Below are positions 47,701-57,027 of a stretch of 64,000 bases of DNA, piece by piece. The DNA comes from Chimonanthus salicifolius. Taxonomy: Eukaryota > Streptophyta > Magnoliopsida > Laurales > Calycanthaceae. The position numbers and the translations under genes are program-made. Each line of letters starts with the position of its first letter. Positions within the stretch are counted from its first letter, which is position 1. The stretch is taken from positions 13,702,302 through 13,766,301 of the forward strand of contig CM023539.1 in NCBI GenBank assembly GCA_013350335.1. Direction: 5' to 3'. The notes under the pieces were generated by a model. The model made no database searches, was not told where the DNA came from, and worked only from the letters and a program-made list of their open reading frames with translations.

Positions 47701-50700
47701 AAAAATGCTATAAATTTGGGTGAAAAGTTGGAGAAAAAAGAGGAGGAGGAGAAAAGAAGAAGAAGAATTAGGAGGAGGAAAAAGAATAGAAGAAACTTGT
47801 CTTCCTTTGAGTCAAACCAAAGGAGAGATGGAGTCACATTACCTGTCTTCATTTGTATGCTATTCTCAAATAATGGGTGCTTACAAATATTATAAGAAAA
47901 CTTAAAAAACCCTAGAGACACACACATGTGAGCCACATGTGCGAACAATACAGATCGTCCAAAATAACTTATTACATCCCATAAAGTTTGATACTTAAAT
48001 AAAATAAAATGAACTTCTTAAATCAACTACTGAACTAAAATAATGATAATGAGAACTCCGATTTGCTGGATCCATCTAAAGCATTCATATTAAGCCAACC
48101 ACGATCTGGGTGGACAAAAACAACTCCCAAAAAACTCGATCTAATAAATGAATTGTCAGATCTGGCCTTCCAAACAATTTAATCACAAATCTATACACAA
48201 ACATTAGATTTGATGGTCATCTCCCAACCATACGATGTCTCTTTCAGATCTTTGATAGACCCGATAAGCATCATGGGCGTCCTCATCAGATAGTGTACGT
48301 AATCATGTGGGTGACAAGATTGCTCAAAGAGCACCCCATCAAATCATCTTTATCCTCGATCTCTTAACTCCAAACTTTAAACGATTGATAAAAGTTGTGT
48401 TTTTCAGACTTCTTTCTTTGTTGAAAGTGTTCTTTAAAGTATAGAAAAGTATGTTTCTGGACATTTGATACAATGTTGAGGATGAGTCTATTGGGTGTTG
48501 GGCTAGACCAAACTGAAGTTTTGAAGGAGCAAGGTAATGTCCAATTGAATTGATTGTTAGGTCGATCCACATTGGGCCATAATGTAAAGGTGAAAATTTT
48601 GCTTAGACATTGTTACAAACAAATTTTAAAGAATAAATTATTTTTTTCTTGATATTTTGAATGTATTAGACTTCAAGGTACTGGTTCTAAGCTTCCCTTT
48701 AAGAAACTTGTCCAATACTTGAAAGTACGTGTGCTTATAGTACAATATCAAAAAAACAAGATGAAAGACCTTTGGTTGTTGAATCTTCTGCTCTGATGGG
48801 GTCCCCAGAGATTTGATCCACTTATGGTGTTGATTCAAGAATCAAAGTTGGAGTTTGATCCTTGAAAAAAAAAAAAAAAAAATCCCCCAAGTTCAATATG
48901 ATGAACTCTAGACTCCAAGTTGAAGTTTAGGAAGATTGTTAAAAAGACCCTAGAGGATCTATAGTTTGAGAGACCGCAGTGGATCTAAAGTTCTATCAGA
49001 CCTTGAGTGCTTGAAAAGTTCTCTAGAGATTCTACTTTTTTCCAAGGCCAAAAGGATATGCCAAAGTACATCGAAGGAAGCCTATCTTTAGCTTGAAAAT
49101 CTGCTAAAAGAAGGAGAAAGTTCCTTGCATTGTGGTTCTTGGAACAACACGCAACATTGTTGAGAATCACATGTTGGGGGGTTATTTTCTATGCAACTTT
49201 TCACTCTTGTTGATGGAGCGGCAGCGGAGAAGAAATAAGAATCAAGTTAGTCCCGACGATTGTCGGGTCACACACGTGAGTTGCTCCACATGTGCAAGAC
49301 TTAACGTAAAAGGCTGTTTGTGGCACGTGGGATAAAAGGGAATTAGGGCTACATGGGTAAAATATGCATGGGAAAGAAAGAAAAGGGGAAATAGAGAAAC
49401 GAAAGGAAGATGGAAGCGAAGGGTGTAGCGGCGGAAGTAAAGAGAGGAAGAAAAAAGGTGGGAAAGAAGGATCGAAGAGGAAGGAGATGAGAGGAAGGGA
49501 GATACTTGCTGCACCTGGATCTAGGGACAAAGGCGAGTGTGAAGGGAAACAAAAGAGGCGAATTTGTAGCAGAGGTGAGAAGGAGATGAAGGCGAAGGAT
49601 CTGGTTGCTGGGCGAGGTCAAGGGGGCGAAATCTGCAGAGTTAGAAGCTCGTGGAGAAGGCGGCGACTCTAGGATGTAGCCCAAAGAACAACGACAATGT
49701 ATTCTTGGGATTAAGCCCAAGATCTACAATGTAGAAGTCTGGAACTGGGCAGATGGAGATTCGTTTGCAACTCGGGCAGAGAAGAGAATAACCGTGCTCG
49801 AAGGCAAAGAGATAATCAAATCTTAATCTTATTTCATCATTTCGAAAGAGGTGTGTTCCTCTGATACATATATAGTATTTATAATAAAACTAGGAAATTA
49901 AAATAGAATACTAATACACGAAAATAGAAAAGGACTTCTAAACTAATTAGGGTAAGCCACCGACTTGGCTTCCTTGCTACACAAAAATTCTAAAAATAAA
50001 ATAATGCGAAAATATAAAATAGTTAATACTAAAATGGGTCTCGGTTCTTCATGTCCTGCATCACTTGTCCTCCTACTTTCTTCATTCACATTCTAGTTTG
50101 AGATTCGTAAGTTGTGTTAGAAAGCTTATTCAATGATCTTTTTGCTGCCATAGGATTTGAAGCATTTTCTAATCTTTTAGTGGGCCCCACATGATCATAA
50201 AGTGCATGTGCCTAGGTTTAACTAGTTTTTGTAATAAAACCATTACTTTGTCATCTAGACTAGTGATGCAAGCATCGAACTTGACAAATCCGATCGAGAC
50301 CCGAATGAATAAAATCGAGAAATTGGTTCCCCAATCTATGATCGGACTCATGGAGGGAAGAGAGGGCCCTACTTTCAAATCCATATCAATAACCACGTCC
50401 TCTCTCTATTGGGCCCCACCAAGTCCAAACTGAGTGAAGAAATCAAGGGGCGAAGAGAACCCAGGATCGAATGGTCAGAGAGGAGTGCTACCGTGCAGAC
50501 TTAATTTGGAAAGGACCAAAAATGGTAAGAAATCAGTTGACTTGATGCTCTATTCAAAACAGAAAGGGCTAGCGGGAGAGATGGAATCAACTAAGAACGA
50601 AACCATTGTTCGTGTGCAAATTCAAAGGGAAGTAAATCTGATGAGAAGAAGAAAATGAAGGTAGGATTGCATACGAATCCAATCGAATCAACCCGGATTA

Positions 50701-53700
50701 TGGGCGAGTGCAGACTGAGAAGTTCGGCTCAAACTGAGAGCAGAAAAAAGAAGGAGATGGGAGGATGCTGCTGTCAAACAAAAAAAATGGAGAAGAGCTT
50801 CGAGTAGAACCGAGAAGAGTGGAAAGAAAATAAGAAAAGAAAGAAGGAAAAGAAAAGAAAGAAAGAAAAATAAGAAAGTTGTACGAAAATCCAACAAGCA
50901 AGGCCCGACGAAAGAAAGAACAACGAGAGAAGAAAAAAAAGAAAAGAGAAAAGAAAGAAGAAAACGCTAAAAAACCGAGTCAACAAGGAAGTTGTAGAGA
51001 ATGAAAATGAAAGGGAGGAAGACGGGTCAATCTGCCCTAGTTTAGTCTTGTTTTAAATTTTTTTTTTTATTTCCTTTTTTAGTTTAAAATAAGGTCTATA
51101 AATTAGTGTTTTGGCCAGACTTGTAAAGGACATCAGAATTTTTATTTGAATTTATTAAAGCTTGATGCTTTTGGGTCTCCTAGTGAGGTGAGTCTTATTT
51201 TGGGTTTCTTTTGATTTAATTTTGTTATTGTGTTGAGTTAATTATAATTAGGAGTAATTGGATTGTTTAATTGCATTTTGAATTTAATTTTCAATTAGTG
51301 CATTTTTTCATTACCTAATTAAAATTGGATTCCCACATTCCAAATTAATTCATTAGAAGGTTCTTTGAGTTTTAATCTGAATTCGAGTTGGGTTAGAGTT
51401 CAGGCGTGTTTAAAATTTTATTGCATTTAATTCAATTAATTAAGTGCGTTAATATTTAACATTCAAACTCCCAATTCCTCATTTGAATTAAATCCCTAGA
51501 ACACCTAATTTTTTTTGATAACCGAAGGTGTCCAGGCGTCTCACCCAATGGGGACTTTACTCGGCTAATCCTTCGGGACACAGGTACACCTCCCTACATA
51601 CACATACCGGGTTCAAGCGATGGCGAGTAACCCCATGGGTAGTGGCCTAGAGGGGTTTTGAGCGCGAATCAAACTCAAGACCTCCCTTCATGAGGGAGTT
51701 TCTTGACCGTCAGGTAAACCCCCTCTGGGTTTAGAACGCCTAATTTCTTCTGTGAATTTTGACTCAATTAAATTATCTTGTCGCAATTAGTCTCATCTTT
51801 CTTTTCTTGAGTGTGTTCGAGAGAATTGAGAGTTGTTTTCCTGTGTTTCTACCATTGAAATCCTTGATTCGGGTTGTAAAATTCGGGTCTAAAATTTATC
51901 CTTTCAAAAACTCAAAAAACCAAAAAAATATCTACATCAACTAGAATCTGAGATCTGTAAGATGCATTTGGAAGCTAACCTAAGGATCTTTAAGATGATA
52001 TCCATTTGACAATCATGTGATCATCATAGGTGGGCCACATGTTGTATCTTTTGATTGATGATTCATAAGTTCTATTTAGAAGTAATTGAATGAACTCCCA
52101 AGTGGTTCCCAAGTCATGATCATATGATCATCATGGGTGGGCCTGTATTGTATCTTTGGGTCCACTTATCCGATCAACGGTTTGTTTCTTTTGCAACATC
52201 CTTTGAACCTTGAATATGTCTTTGATAATGTTTTTAGGCCTTTTTTTTTTTATTACAGTGCCTCTTTTATTGATTGAACTTTGTAAAGTACCAATCATTG
52301 TGGATCTTGTTGGATCTTAATTCAATCCGTTTGTAGTAGTTCTAGGTTGCCATGATCGACCTATGTTGTGTCCAGATTGACATGATTAGACTATGTAGAG
52401 TCTAGATGGTCAGGATCTTTCATGGATGCTCTTAGATCCTTTTTAGTTTTGTTGGATTCACTTGCCAAGATCCAAATCATGTCTTCTTGAAGCAATTTGC
52501 TTGAGTTTAGGTGCCAACATGAATATTTTAGGCTATCGGTAATCTTTTTAGAAAATTAGGCTACCCATTTTCTAAGGTAATCATTTTATTGCATTTTCAT
52601 AGTTCTCCAAGATAAAATATAGCTATGCCTGGCCTTACTCAAGCCACTTGGAGCCTGATTTGTTAGTTCTAGTTGTTTGGTAATCCTACTTAGGGCCATA
52701 ATTTTTCTTCTTTTGAAGACAGTGTAGACTTGAACCTGTGATGTCAAGGTTGGTAGGGGATAAAGTGTAAAATAGAAATATGAGCAATAAATGAATGGGG
52801 ACAAATGAAGAAAATGAATTATAGGATGAATCTCATTTCCTTTTTCTCTTGTGTGTGAATGTTTTATCATCTCACTTTGTGATTTAAAAGCAAAAGAGAC
52901 CTGCTTTATCTATCCTCTTTTTGTTGCTATGATAGGTGGTCTTTGAAAGCAAGGGATGTGAAAGCTATATAAGGCTTTGAGATAGGTTACAGAAGAGTGG
53001 AGAATGGGCAATCTTTTAGTTTTCTGATGATATTATTCAACCAAGTCACTTGGGTGTCGGTGCGAGTGTCAAGAGTCCAACATGGGCTTGAGGTGTCAGA
53101 CTCGGCAAACCAAAAACAGGGAATTGCCAAACCAAATGTATAAAAAAATTTGGCATTCAATCTAGAAAATAGGATTGAACTCCATCTCTAGGTCCCATCC
53201 AAATCCCTTTTGACCATTGTGCTTTTTACCCCCCATTTCTGGTTTTAGTTTTCAATTTCCTTTTCATAATTTAAGTCGCGGATAGCAATGAACAGTGAAG
53301 ATGAATGCTCATGAGAAGGTTCTGTCTAACGGATGTCAATCGTCAATTTTGAAATAAGTAGTATGCAGTATGGAGTTCCATTCTGTTGAACTGAGTACTT
53401 GAAGCAACAACCCTTATTAGTTTAATGGCTTCCCTTTGACCTCATGCTTTTTTGTTTGGAGAATTTATTGGTAATAGATCAATTTGGACTACATTATGAG
53501 TAATTGCTCCTTTATCTGTCAATGTTCTTACTTTTGCTACTCTGATTCGTATCTCTTTCGTTGCTGCATACATACAATTATAAGTATAATTATGTGAATC
53601 AATGTGTTAATCTCATTTAAGGACTACTACGTTAACCATATCGTAATTTCAAAGAAATGATCGGCATCAAGTTCCATTGCCAATTTTTTTGTTTTACATT

Positions 53701-56700
53701 TGTGTAGGCCTGATTCAAGGGTGACAAAGTTGATTAAACATTTGGGATCAACAGTTAATCCAAAACAGAAGCGGGTGTTGTGCTTGAACAAAGTTGACTT
53801 GGTTAAAGTGAAGAAAAATTTGTTGAAGGTTGCGAAAGAATTTGGAGACCTTCCTGCATATGAAAGGTTTGGTCATTTTTCTTTATGATATCAAAATTTT
53901 CATTTGATGGATTTCATATTAACTCCTTGTGATATACTTTTATTTTGCAGATATTTCATGATCTCAGGATTCAAGGGTTCAGGTGTAAAAGATCTTGTTC
54001 AGTATCTGATGGAACAGGCAGGTCTCCTTGTGAAAAACACACTAATATGCTATTTTACCACACAAACTAGATATTTGGCTTCTTGGCCTTTTTACTTTAT
54101 ATTGATTTATTTAAATATTATGCTGCACTTGAGAACCCTGTCTTGGGATTGGCAAATCCATCACTTTCTACTGGTGTCAGATTTTGAACCTTGTATCCAT
54201 ACCCTTGCAACATAGGTTTTAGAGAAGCATGTAGGACGAGGCCATTTCTGATAATGTGCAATCAGCTGGGCTGCTAGCACCTCATCATCCATGGAAATGA
54301 CAAATTTTATGGAAGATGAAATGTTTAGTTTGTTCTTGTTTCTAGGGGGAAGCTTTATTTCGAATAAATAAATATAGAATTCCCAGGGGAGCTAATTGGC
54401 AGGTGACAAATTGACAGTGGCAAGTGGAATGTAGGCGTGTTGTTTTACTTCATTTTTCCCCTTGTTTCTTTTCCTAATCTTTTAATAATATGATCAGCAT
54501 TTTACAGAAAAGCAATGATGGCACTTGTTCACAATTTCATCAGTTATTTCTTACATGGCTATTCTACATGAGCATTGATATTCTCAATTCCCATCTAATG
54601 AAACTGAAGGATCCACTAGTCTTTAATTGCAAATATAATGGGCGTAAGCAAAAGTTGGCCAAATAATCAAATTTGATGGAAATCAACCTGCTTAAGATTC
54701 TGATTAATTGTCGATCTCAATATAAACTTCTCCAAACAATCAACAAATTTGTAGGAATTTCAGCAACTCACATTGCAACTCAACACAATCTTTAATTCAA
54801 ATGTATAGTCCACCATTACCATTGATCAAGGCCACATCTGTTGTCAAACTTCCATTTTGTATTTGTGGTTTATCATATCAAGCACAGATCACCACTGATC
54901 AAGACCATTTCTTGTCGGCCTTTCATTTTGTATTTTATGGTTTAGCATGTCATGCACGGATCTAAATAAGGCATGTCATCAAATCTTCTCCTTTTGTTAA
55001 CCATTTTTTCCATGAGAAATAGAGATAAAAGTTTGAGAAAAACAATAAAAAATTGCTGTCCCAAGTGACATTATAATTTTTCAATTTAACTAATTGTATC
55101 AATTTCCGACTTTGGCACATGGGTATCAATAACTGACTTTTTCAATTTACCTTGTGTGAAAATTACTTTAAGGTTAAGATAGTTGTTGGTTGGGCTTCGG
55201 GTTCTCCTTGTCCATTGACTTATTTAGATAAAGCTGAAATGATTTGTCACTCTATTGATGCTTTTAGCTTTTCGGTTTCTTGGGTCCCTCACTTTGCAAA
55301 TTCAGAGGCATATGAGTTGGCATGTCAGGTTTGACTTTGTCGTCGGAAATTGTAAAAAAAATTATGTAAATTTTGGGTGGAGGTTTCTTGTATGTATTTT
55401 TTCTTGTGTGGCAGGCTTTATGTGCTTGCTTGTTTTGGTCTCTTGTTTGTCTTTGTTCTCATTTTCTATTAATGAAGTTATCTTTTAAAAAAAAAAAAAA
55501 ATTTAAGGTTAGAGTTCGCTAAGAAATCCTTGCTGCACATGATCCGAATATAATATAATCCAAGATCAACCTTTGACTGGTAAATAGGGCTTGTATCTTA
55601 TGAGTGTTGGATGATGATCTCAAAGCAAATATCAAAACCTTGATATCAGCTTCTGATTTACAGAATTGAATGGTACCAATTAAGATCTGATAATTAAAAT
55701 CTATATGAGGTCTTCATGGTGTGGATCAAGGCCTTCAGATCATTGCTTTGATCTCACAAAACTATGATAGTCCAGTCCCCATGAATGGCTTTCACTGCCA
55801 ATAAATCAGAATGTATACTCAGGCAAAATCCCCATTCTATAGGAAGACACAAATGCAGATTACCAACCTTCACTTTCTTCTATGACGCTTTAAATAAAAG
55901 TAAGCTACAGAATCCATTCCTATTGGGACTCCTAACAACTTTCGAAGTTAAGATAACCAGACTCAACTTTTTCAACTATCATGAAAGTAATAGGTATTAC
56001 TAATAGATTGAATGTATCAGCAAATGGCCCATGACCCAACTTTGGTCCTCATCTATTGGGATGGTCTTGGACTTTTATGTGTTGGATCTACTGGACTTGG
56101 GCCCAGTCTTGAACTTAAATGTACAGCCCTGTATCACTATCACAATGGAATGATTTTTCTTTTTAAAGCAGTATTGGAGACTTGGATACTTGTTAGTTTG
56201 GGACATTATTTTTCACAAATTCCATCATTCATAATGTTATTTGTCATTTCTGCATCGCAGGTAATCTACATGTAGTTATGAGCATTTTTGGGATGGCTTA
56301 TTTTGTCACTCATTTTAGCTCATGAAGTTTTTTTCTTGCTTTTGGAATTTAAAAACAACCATGTTTTATGCTTTCCTTTATAAGTCGCTACTTGTTAAAC
56401 GTATCTTGTGGCTTTAATGGCTCAGTACTTCCACTGTTTGCATCACATTCAATTGACATTATGGTCTAATTCTTGTCTAAGTGTGCTTGTAAATTGCTCG
56501 TAAGAAGGATCTTTTAAGCACTGGTGGTTGCTTTTAGAAACTTGGCTGTTTTGAGAGTTCCACCTTTCATTAAATGATTCTATTCCTCCTCTACCCATAA
56601 TTTCAGCTGCTTAGAGGTTAGGTTAGGGATTCAATTTTGAAATTTGCTTCTCTATTAAAATAACTATTCAAATTTTGATTTATCAATTTATTTGTTTTTC

Positions 56701-57027
56701 ATACTTAGGCAATTAAGAAACCTTGGGATGAAGATCCGACCAACCTAACTGAAGATATAATGAAGAATGTATCCTTAGAAGTTGTCCGTGAGAAGATGCT
56801 AGATCAAATTCATCAGGTACGAGCAGTAGCTATACCTTCAATTAATGAATACTTTATGCGAACCTCATGATGATTTTCTTCCATCAGGAAATTCCTTATG
56901 CTATTGAACATCGCTTGATGGACTGGAAAGAATTGAGAGATGGTTCTCTTAGGGTGGAGCAGCACTTTATCACAAAGAAACAAAGCCAACGCAAAATTCT
57001 TGTGGGAAAAAGGGGCTCAAAAATAGG
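32602..57027 (+). CDS. ERG: ERA-like GTPase (ERG type), seven exons, 3' end missing
   Basis: Exons 32602-33225, 34171-34260, 44291-44433, 53708-53866, 53951-54017, 56709-56816 and 56888-57027 join without frame error to about 443 residues. ERA GTPases bind 16S-type small-subunit rRNA through a C-terminal KH domain and assist ribosome assembly; plant ERG is placed in mitochondria. Seen: Ser/Thr-rich, basic N-terminus ending HFYSAQ, consistent with a mitochondrial presequence; an acidic linker (EDEDEEED, about 150); G1 GAPNAGKST (195-203); G2 region TNTTIHEVLG (220-229); G3 DTPG (242-245); KVRVESGWSS; G4 NKVD (313-316); G5-like ISGFKGSG (342-349); KPWDEDP; EHRLMDWKELRDGSLRVEQ and the KH loop GKRGSKIG. 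The remaining 30 or so family residues (RIGxEAN... to the C-terminus) are not found before 64000. Introns 2 and 3 are about 10.0 and 9.3 kb and full of transposons. Intron 5 needs a GC donor. The start ATG was chosen because upstream DNA has in-frame stops and no ERA-like sequence. Confidence 0.9.
33226..34170 (+). other. ERG intron 1
   Basis: 945 bp, T-rich, GT-AG. No inserted element recognised; the only intron besides the two short ones (84 and 71 bp) without obvious transposon load. Confidence 0.8.
34171..34260 (+). CDS. ERG: ERG exon 2
   Basis: Acceptor TGATGTAG, 30 codons (VGTKVAAVSRKTNTT to GNTQI), donor GTACGC. Carries switch I/G2. Confidence 0.9.
34261..35289 (+). other. ERG intron 2, 5' part
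   Basis: AT-rich DNA with no recognised coding sequence. Contains several CATGATC/GATCATG palindromic phrases as seen in MITEs, but no defined TIR pair. Confidence 0.4.
35290..35437 (+). pseudogene. LINE ORF2 remnant
   Basis: A short patch encodes MWSIWKEWHCRILEGK, the common plant L1 motif (LWSVWKERNxRIFEGK) found between zf-RVT and RNase H domains. It sits upstream of, not inside, the next LINE and is probably an older copy. Confidence 0.5.
35481..36272 (+). pseudogene. LINE ORF2 C-terminal fragment (zf-RVT)
   Basis: A 263-codon open frame from inside the truncated LINE: thumb/connection-like HALLCKWIWRFAEE, IGNGEGRIG, GNRTTFWKDKWVGERAL, RWIWPTDPLGAYSVKS and the zf-RVT core. The first residues are not LINE-conserved because the element is truncated. 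Not expected to make a functional protein. Confidence 0.75.
36378..37364 (+). mobile_element. Solo LTR nested in LINE, TSD GGAGC
   Basis: A 987-bp insertion splits the LINE coding sequence and is flanked by GGAGC at 36373-36377 and 37365-37369. Starts TGATGCGGAGCC and ends GGTCCTGCGTTA; the ends are weak inverted repeats. A TATA box GCTTATATAAGGCCC (about 36527) is followed by a leader and a CT-rich tract. LINE coding sequence resumes right after the second GGAGC. No internal retroviral-type genes, hence a solo LTR. Confidence 0.7.
37365..38180 (+). pseudogene. LINE RNase H-like C-terminal fragment
   Basis: Continuation of the same LINE after the solo LTR: PMAIL-SVWKEMNSR, KWNLVLQG, KFNVGSATRGK, GGVVYTDNGRML, ESNEAKLVAIRRA and RSTNNVSDSLTK are the usual order of the RNase H domain in plant L1s. 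Stops and a frame change at about 37801-37960. Confidence 0.7.
38715..38745. repeat. (TC)n microsatellite
   Basis: Fifteen or so uninterrupted TC units inside intron 2. Confidence 0.95.
38764..38865. repeat. 52-bp tandem duplication
   Basis: TTGTTAGATAAAGGAGGAGG to CAACCTTGGTACAAA occurs twice in direct succession with one or two mismatches. Confidence 0.85.
39405..40233 (+). mobile_element. pogo/Emigrant-type Tc1-mariner transposon, decayed
   Basis: Ends are CAGTAAAACCTTTATAATG (39405 on) and the complement of CAGTAAACTCTCTGTAATATAG (to 40233), flanked by TA on both sides: the usual Emigrant/Lemi1 TIR and TA target. Inside, one frame encodes the C-terminal tail of a pogo-like DDE transposase (VTPAEALRLA, SLENFWLQQPD, IDIMRMRKFIQKSILDYFF; 39790-40000). 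At 829 bp most of the transposase is deleted. Three in-frame stops in the tail are all TAG. Confidence 0.78.
39738..40000 (+). pseudogene. pogo-like transposase C-terminal fragment
   Basis: EEHIIAERL, stop, HDEPVDQDMEEGDTQEVP...ALRLA, stop, SLENFWLQQPDTNADFLSTLQ-type (cut by a stop), then the KFIQKSILDYFF tail. It parallels the ALRAIxTLRxFLLQQ...KKQTTITDYF tail of Tigger/pogo proteins. All three stops are TAG. Confidence 0.65.
40330..41750. mobile_element. Mutator-like (possibly Pack-MULE) element with 9-bp TSD
   Basis: The 9-bp direct repeat ATGGGGGTG lies at 40321-40329 and 41751-41759. The ends TAGGGTTTTAACTCGACC and (complement) TGGGTAGAAACTTGGGC are weak inverted repeats, and both subterminal regions are full of GGGTCGGGTT/CCCGACCCG. 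Inside: a CT-rich leader-like part (40530-40790) and 350 bp of ordinary-composition sequence with a 100-codon minus-strand open frame (40912-41214). A 353-bp MITE (41268-41620) is nested in it. Could equally be a hAT element; the 9-bp repeat favours Mutator. Confidence 0.5.
41268..41620. mobile_element. MITE with 9-bp TSD (Mutator-like)
   Basis: Flanked by perfect 9-bp repeats GGCTGTAGG (41259-41267 and 41621-41629). Termini CATAGTCACAAATACC and (complement) CATGTCACAAATATC are inverted repeats. The interior is AT-rich with repeated GGGATATTAACG and TTTACCG(G)GA phrases and no open frame. The 9-bp TSD points to Mutator transposase in trans. Confidence 0.75.
41979..42002 (+). mobile_element. 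Minimal LINE 3'-tail insertion with 10-bp TSD
   Basis: GCATAGATAA occurs at 41969-41978 and 42003-42012. Between them are only TCCATTTCGC and A14. A retroposed tail of about 10 non-A bases. Confidence 0.65.
42013..43120 (+). other. ERG intron 2, 3' part without recognised element
   Basis: AT-rich. A T-tract at 42890-42902 could mark another retroposed tail on the minus strand, but no TSD was seen. No gene. Confidence 0.4.
43121..43325 (-). mobile_element. Copia-type 3' LTR with polypurine tract, minus strand
   Basis: 43121-43293 reads on the minus strand TGAGATATATTAAATTTCC to TTTTCTACA (173 bp), preceded by GTGGGGAGGGGGAGGGGGC (PPT, 43297-43315). The internal 3' side continues to the right for an unknown distance without coding motifs. 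The second LTR was not found. Confidence 0.6.
43326..44290 (+). other. ERG intron 2 end
   Basis: Probably includes internal sequence of the minus-strand Copia element on the left and normal intron on the right, up to the acceptor TTGTTCAG at 44290. No coding sequence seen. Confidence 0.4.
44291..44433 (+). CDS. ERG: ERG exon 3
   Basis: Acceptor TTGTTCAG, reading CFFDTPGLM to VIFDVHRHLT plus two bases. I placed the donor at AGT|GTAAGG because GTAAGG is a strong plant donor and the phase then fits exon 4. Holds G3 DTPG. Confidence 0.88.
44658..46168 (-). mobile_element. 5'-truncated L1-type LINE, minus strand, in ERG intron 3
   Basis: Minus-strand coding patches in L1 ORF2 order: GDSFILERRVAERPFW, YYNEVNGVLQWSILF, then a zf-RVT part (around 45750-45830), MDHLLCRCRFMGDVC, VVLWAVWNERNERFF, and RNase H start ITPPQGSYKFNVDGEMKG, GIGGVIHDDRG. 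The 3' end (left) closes with GTTTCAAAAATAAATT. GCACAATTT/GCACATTTT at the two edges may be a decayed TSD. Multiple stops and frame changes. Confidence 0.78.
46438..46790 (+). mobile_element. RTE-clade LINE 3' fragment
   Basis: Encodes TRKDRIRNESIRESPKIGPI then GENMREW, the conserved C-terminal phrase (TRKDRIRNEYIREKVGVAPI..KM) of plant RTE-type non-LTR retrotransposons, followed in another frame by degraded C-terminal sequence. A (CT)/(CA)-rich insert lies at 46552-46582. Unlike the L1 copies in this window, this is the RTE lineage. Confidence 0.65.
46791..49729 (+). other. ERG intron 3, middle: no gene recognised
   Basis: AT-rich intron. Purine-rich GAGGAGGAG/GAAGAAGAA tracts at 47730-47800 and 49370-49660 give long artefactual open frames on both strands. 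The 49360-49729 part may be the 5' leader of the minus-strand LTR element to its right. An A-tract at 48865-48882 has no TSD that I can see. Confidence 0.4.
49730..49981 (-). mobile_element. Probable Copia-type LTR, minus strand
   Basis: On the minus strand, TGTAGCAAGGAAGCC to GGACTTCTACA (252 bp) with TATA-like TATAAATACTATATATG at about 49875 and an AATAAG signal. Ends TGTAG/CTACA are inverted. No recognisable PBS follows (TTGTAGATCTTGG), so the call is tentative. Confidence 0.45.
49982..51496 (+). other. ERG intron 3: AG-rich and AT-rich DNA
   Basis: An almost pure purine tract (50790-50990, GAAAGAAGAAAAG-type) is the main feature; open frames over it are artefacts. The rest is AT-rich. 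No gene. Confidence 0.4.
51497..51746 (-). mobile_element. tRNA-derived SINE with 15-bp TSD
   Basis: TAGAAC(A/G)CCTAATTT (51497-51511 and 51732-51746) flanks a 220-bp insert whose minus strand starts at the right, has a B-box-like AGTTTGATTCG, the phrase GGTCTTGAGTTTGATTC typical of plant SINEs, and ends GGTTATCA followed by A-tail (T8 at 51510-51516 on +). Contains CCGAAGGTGTCC..., recalling Au-like SINE 3' bodies. Confidence 0.75.
51747..53707 (+). other. ERG intron 3, 3' part
   Basis: AT-rich intron. A small diverged duplication around ATGTGATCATCATAGGTGGGCC (about 52015) and ATATGATCATCATGGGTGGGCC (about 52124), each followed by TGTATCTTT. No exon-like sequence until the acceptor TGTGTAG at 53707. 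Confidence 0.45.
53708..53866 (+). CDS. ERG: ERG exon 4
   Basis: Acceptor TGTGTAG, PDSRVTKLIKHLG to LPAYE, donor AAG|GTTTGG. Holds G4 (LNKVD). Confidence 0.9.
53951..54017 (+). CDS. ERG: ERG exon 5
   Basis: Acceptor TTTTGCAG, YFMISGFKGSGVKDL to MEQ, with G5-like SGFKG. The protein frame continues at 56709 only if the exon ends at CAG|GCAGGT (54017/54018), a GC donor. The GT four bases further (54022) would break phase with exon 6. Confidence 0.82.
54018..55166 (+). other. ERG intron 5, first part
   Basis: Starts with GCAGGT (GC donor). AT-rich. A diverged tandem duplication of about 77 bp at 54816-54965 (CACTGATCAAG(A/G)CCA... TTTTGTATTT...GGTTTA(T/G)CAT). No gene. Confidence 0.5.
55167..55514 (+). 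mobile_element. 5'-truncated LINE 3' end with TSD
   Basis: TTTAAGGTTA(A)GA at 55167-55180 and TTTAAGGTTAGAG at 55502-55514 flank about 320 bp ending in A15. The coding patch FSVSWVPHFANSEAYELACQ is the end of an L1 RNase H domain (family form SYVPRSANSVADxLA), followed by a 3' UTR ending TTAATGAAGTTATCTTTTA. Confidence 0.75.
55515..56708 (+). other. ERG intron 5, last part
   Basis: AT-rich intron to the acceptor ATACTTAG. Nothing else recognised. Confidence 0.5.
56709..56816 (+). CDS. ERG: ERG exon 6
   Basis: Acceptor ATACTTAG, 36 codons AIKKPWDEDP to MLDQIHQ, donor CAG|GTACGA. Linker and start of the KH domain. Confidence 0.9.
56888..57027 (+). CDS. ERG: ERG exon 7
   Basis: Acceptor CCATCAG, EIPYAIEHRLMDWKEL to GKRGSKIG (KH GXXG loop = GKRG), donor ATAGG|GTACAA, phase 2. 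Its last 36 bp and the donor are duplicated downstream (57158 on). Confidence 0.88.

Noticed and set aside
47509..47905. 128-codon open frame with KKEEEEKRRRRIRRRKK stretch, resembling a nuclear-localisation or coiled region
   Set aside because: Encoded by a GA-rich simple-sequence tract in intron 3. The opposite strand is also open. No domain or splice support.
49349..49720. Minus-strand proline/serine/leucine-rich frame of 123 codons
   Set aside because: Low-complexity CT-rich DNA, probably leader of an LTR element. No recognisable domain.
50774..50986. Phe-rich minus-strand frame looking like a membrane protein
   Set aside because: Translation of a GAAAGAA-type purine tract. Composition artefact.
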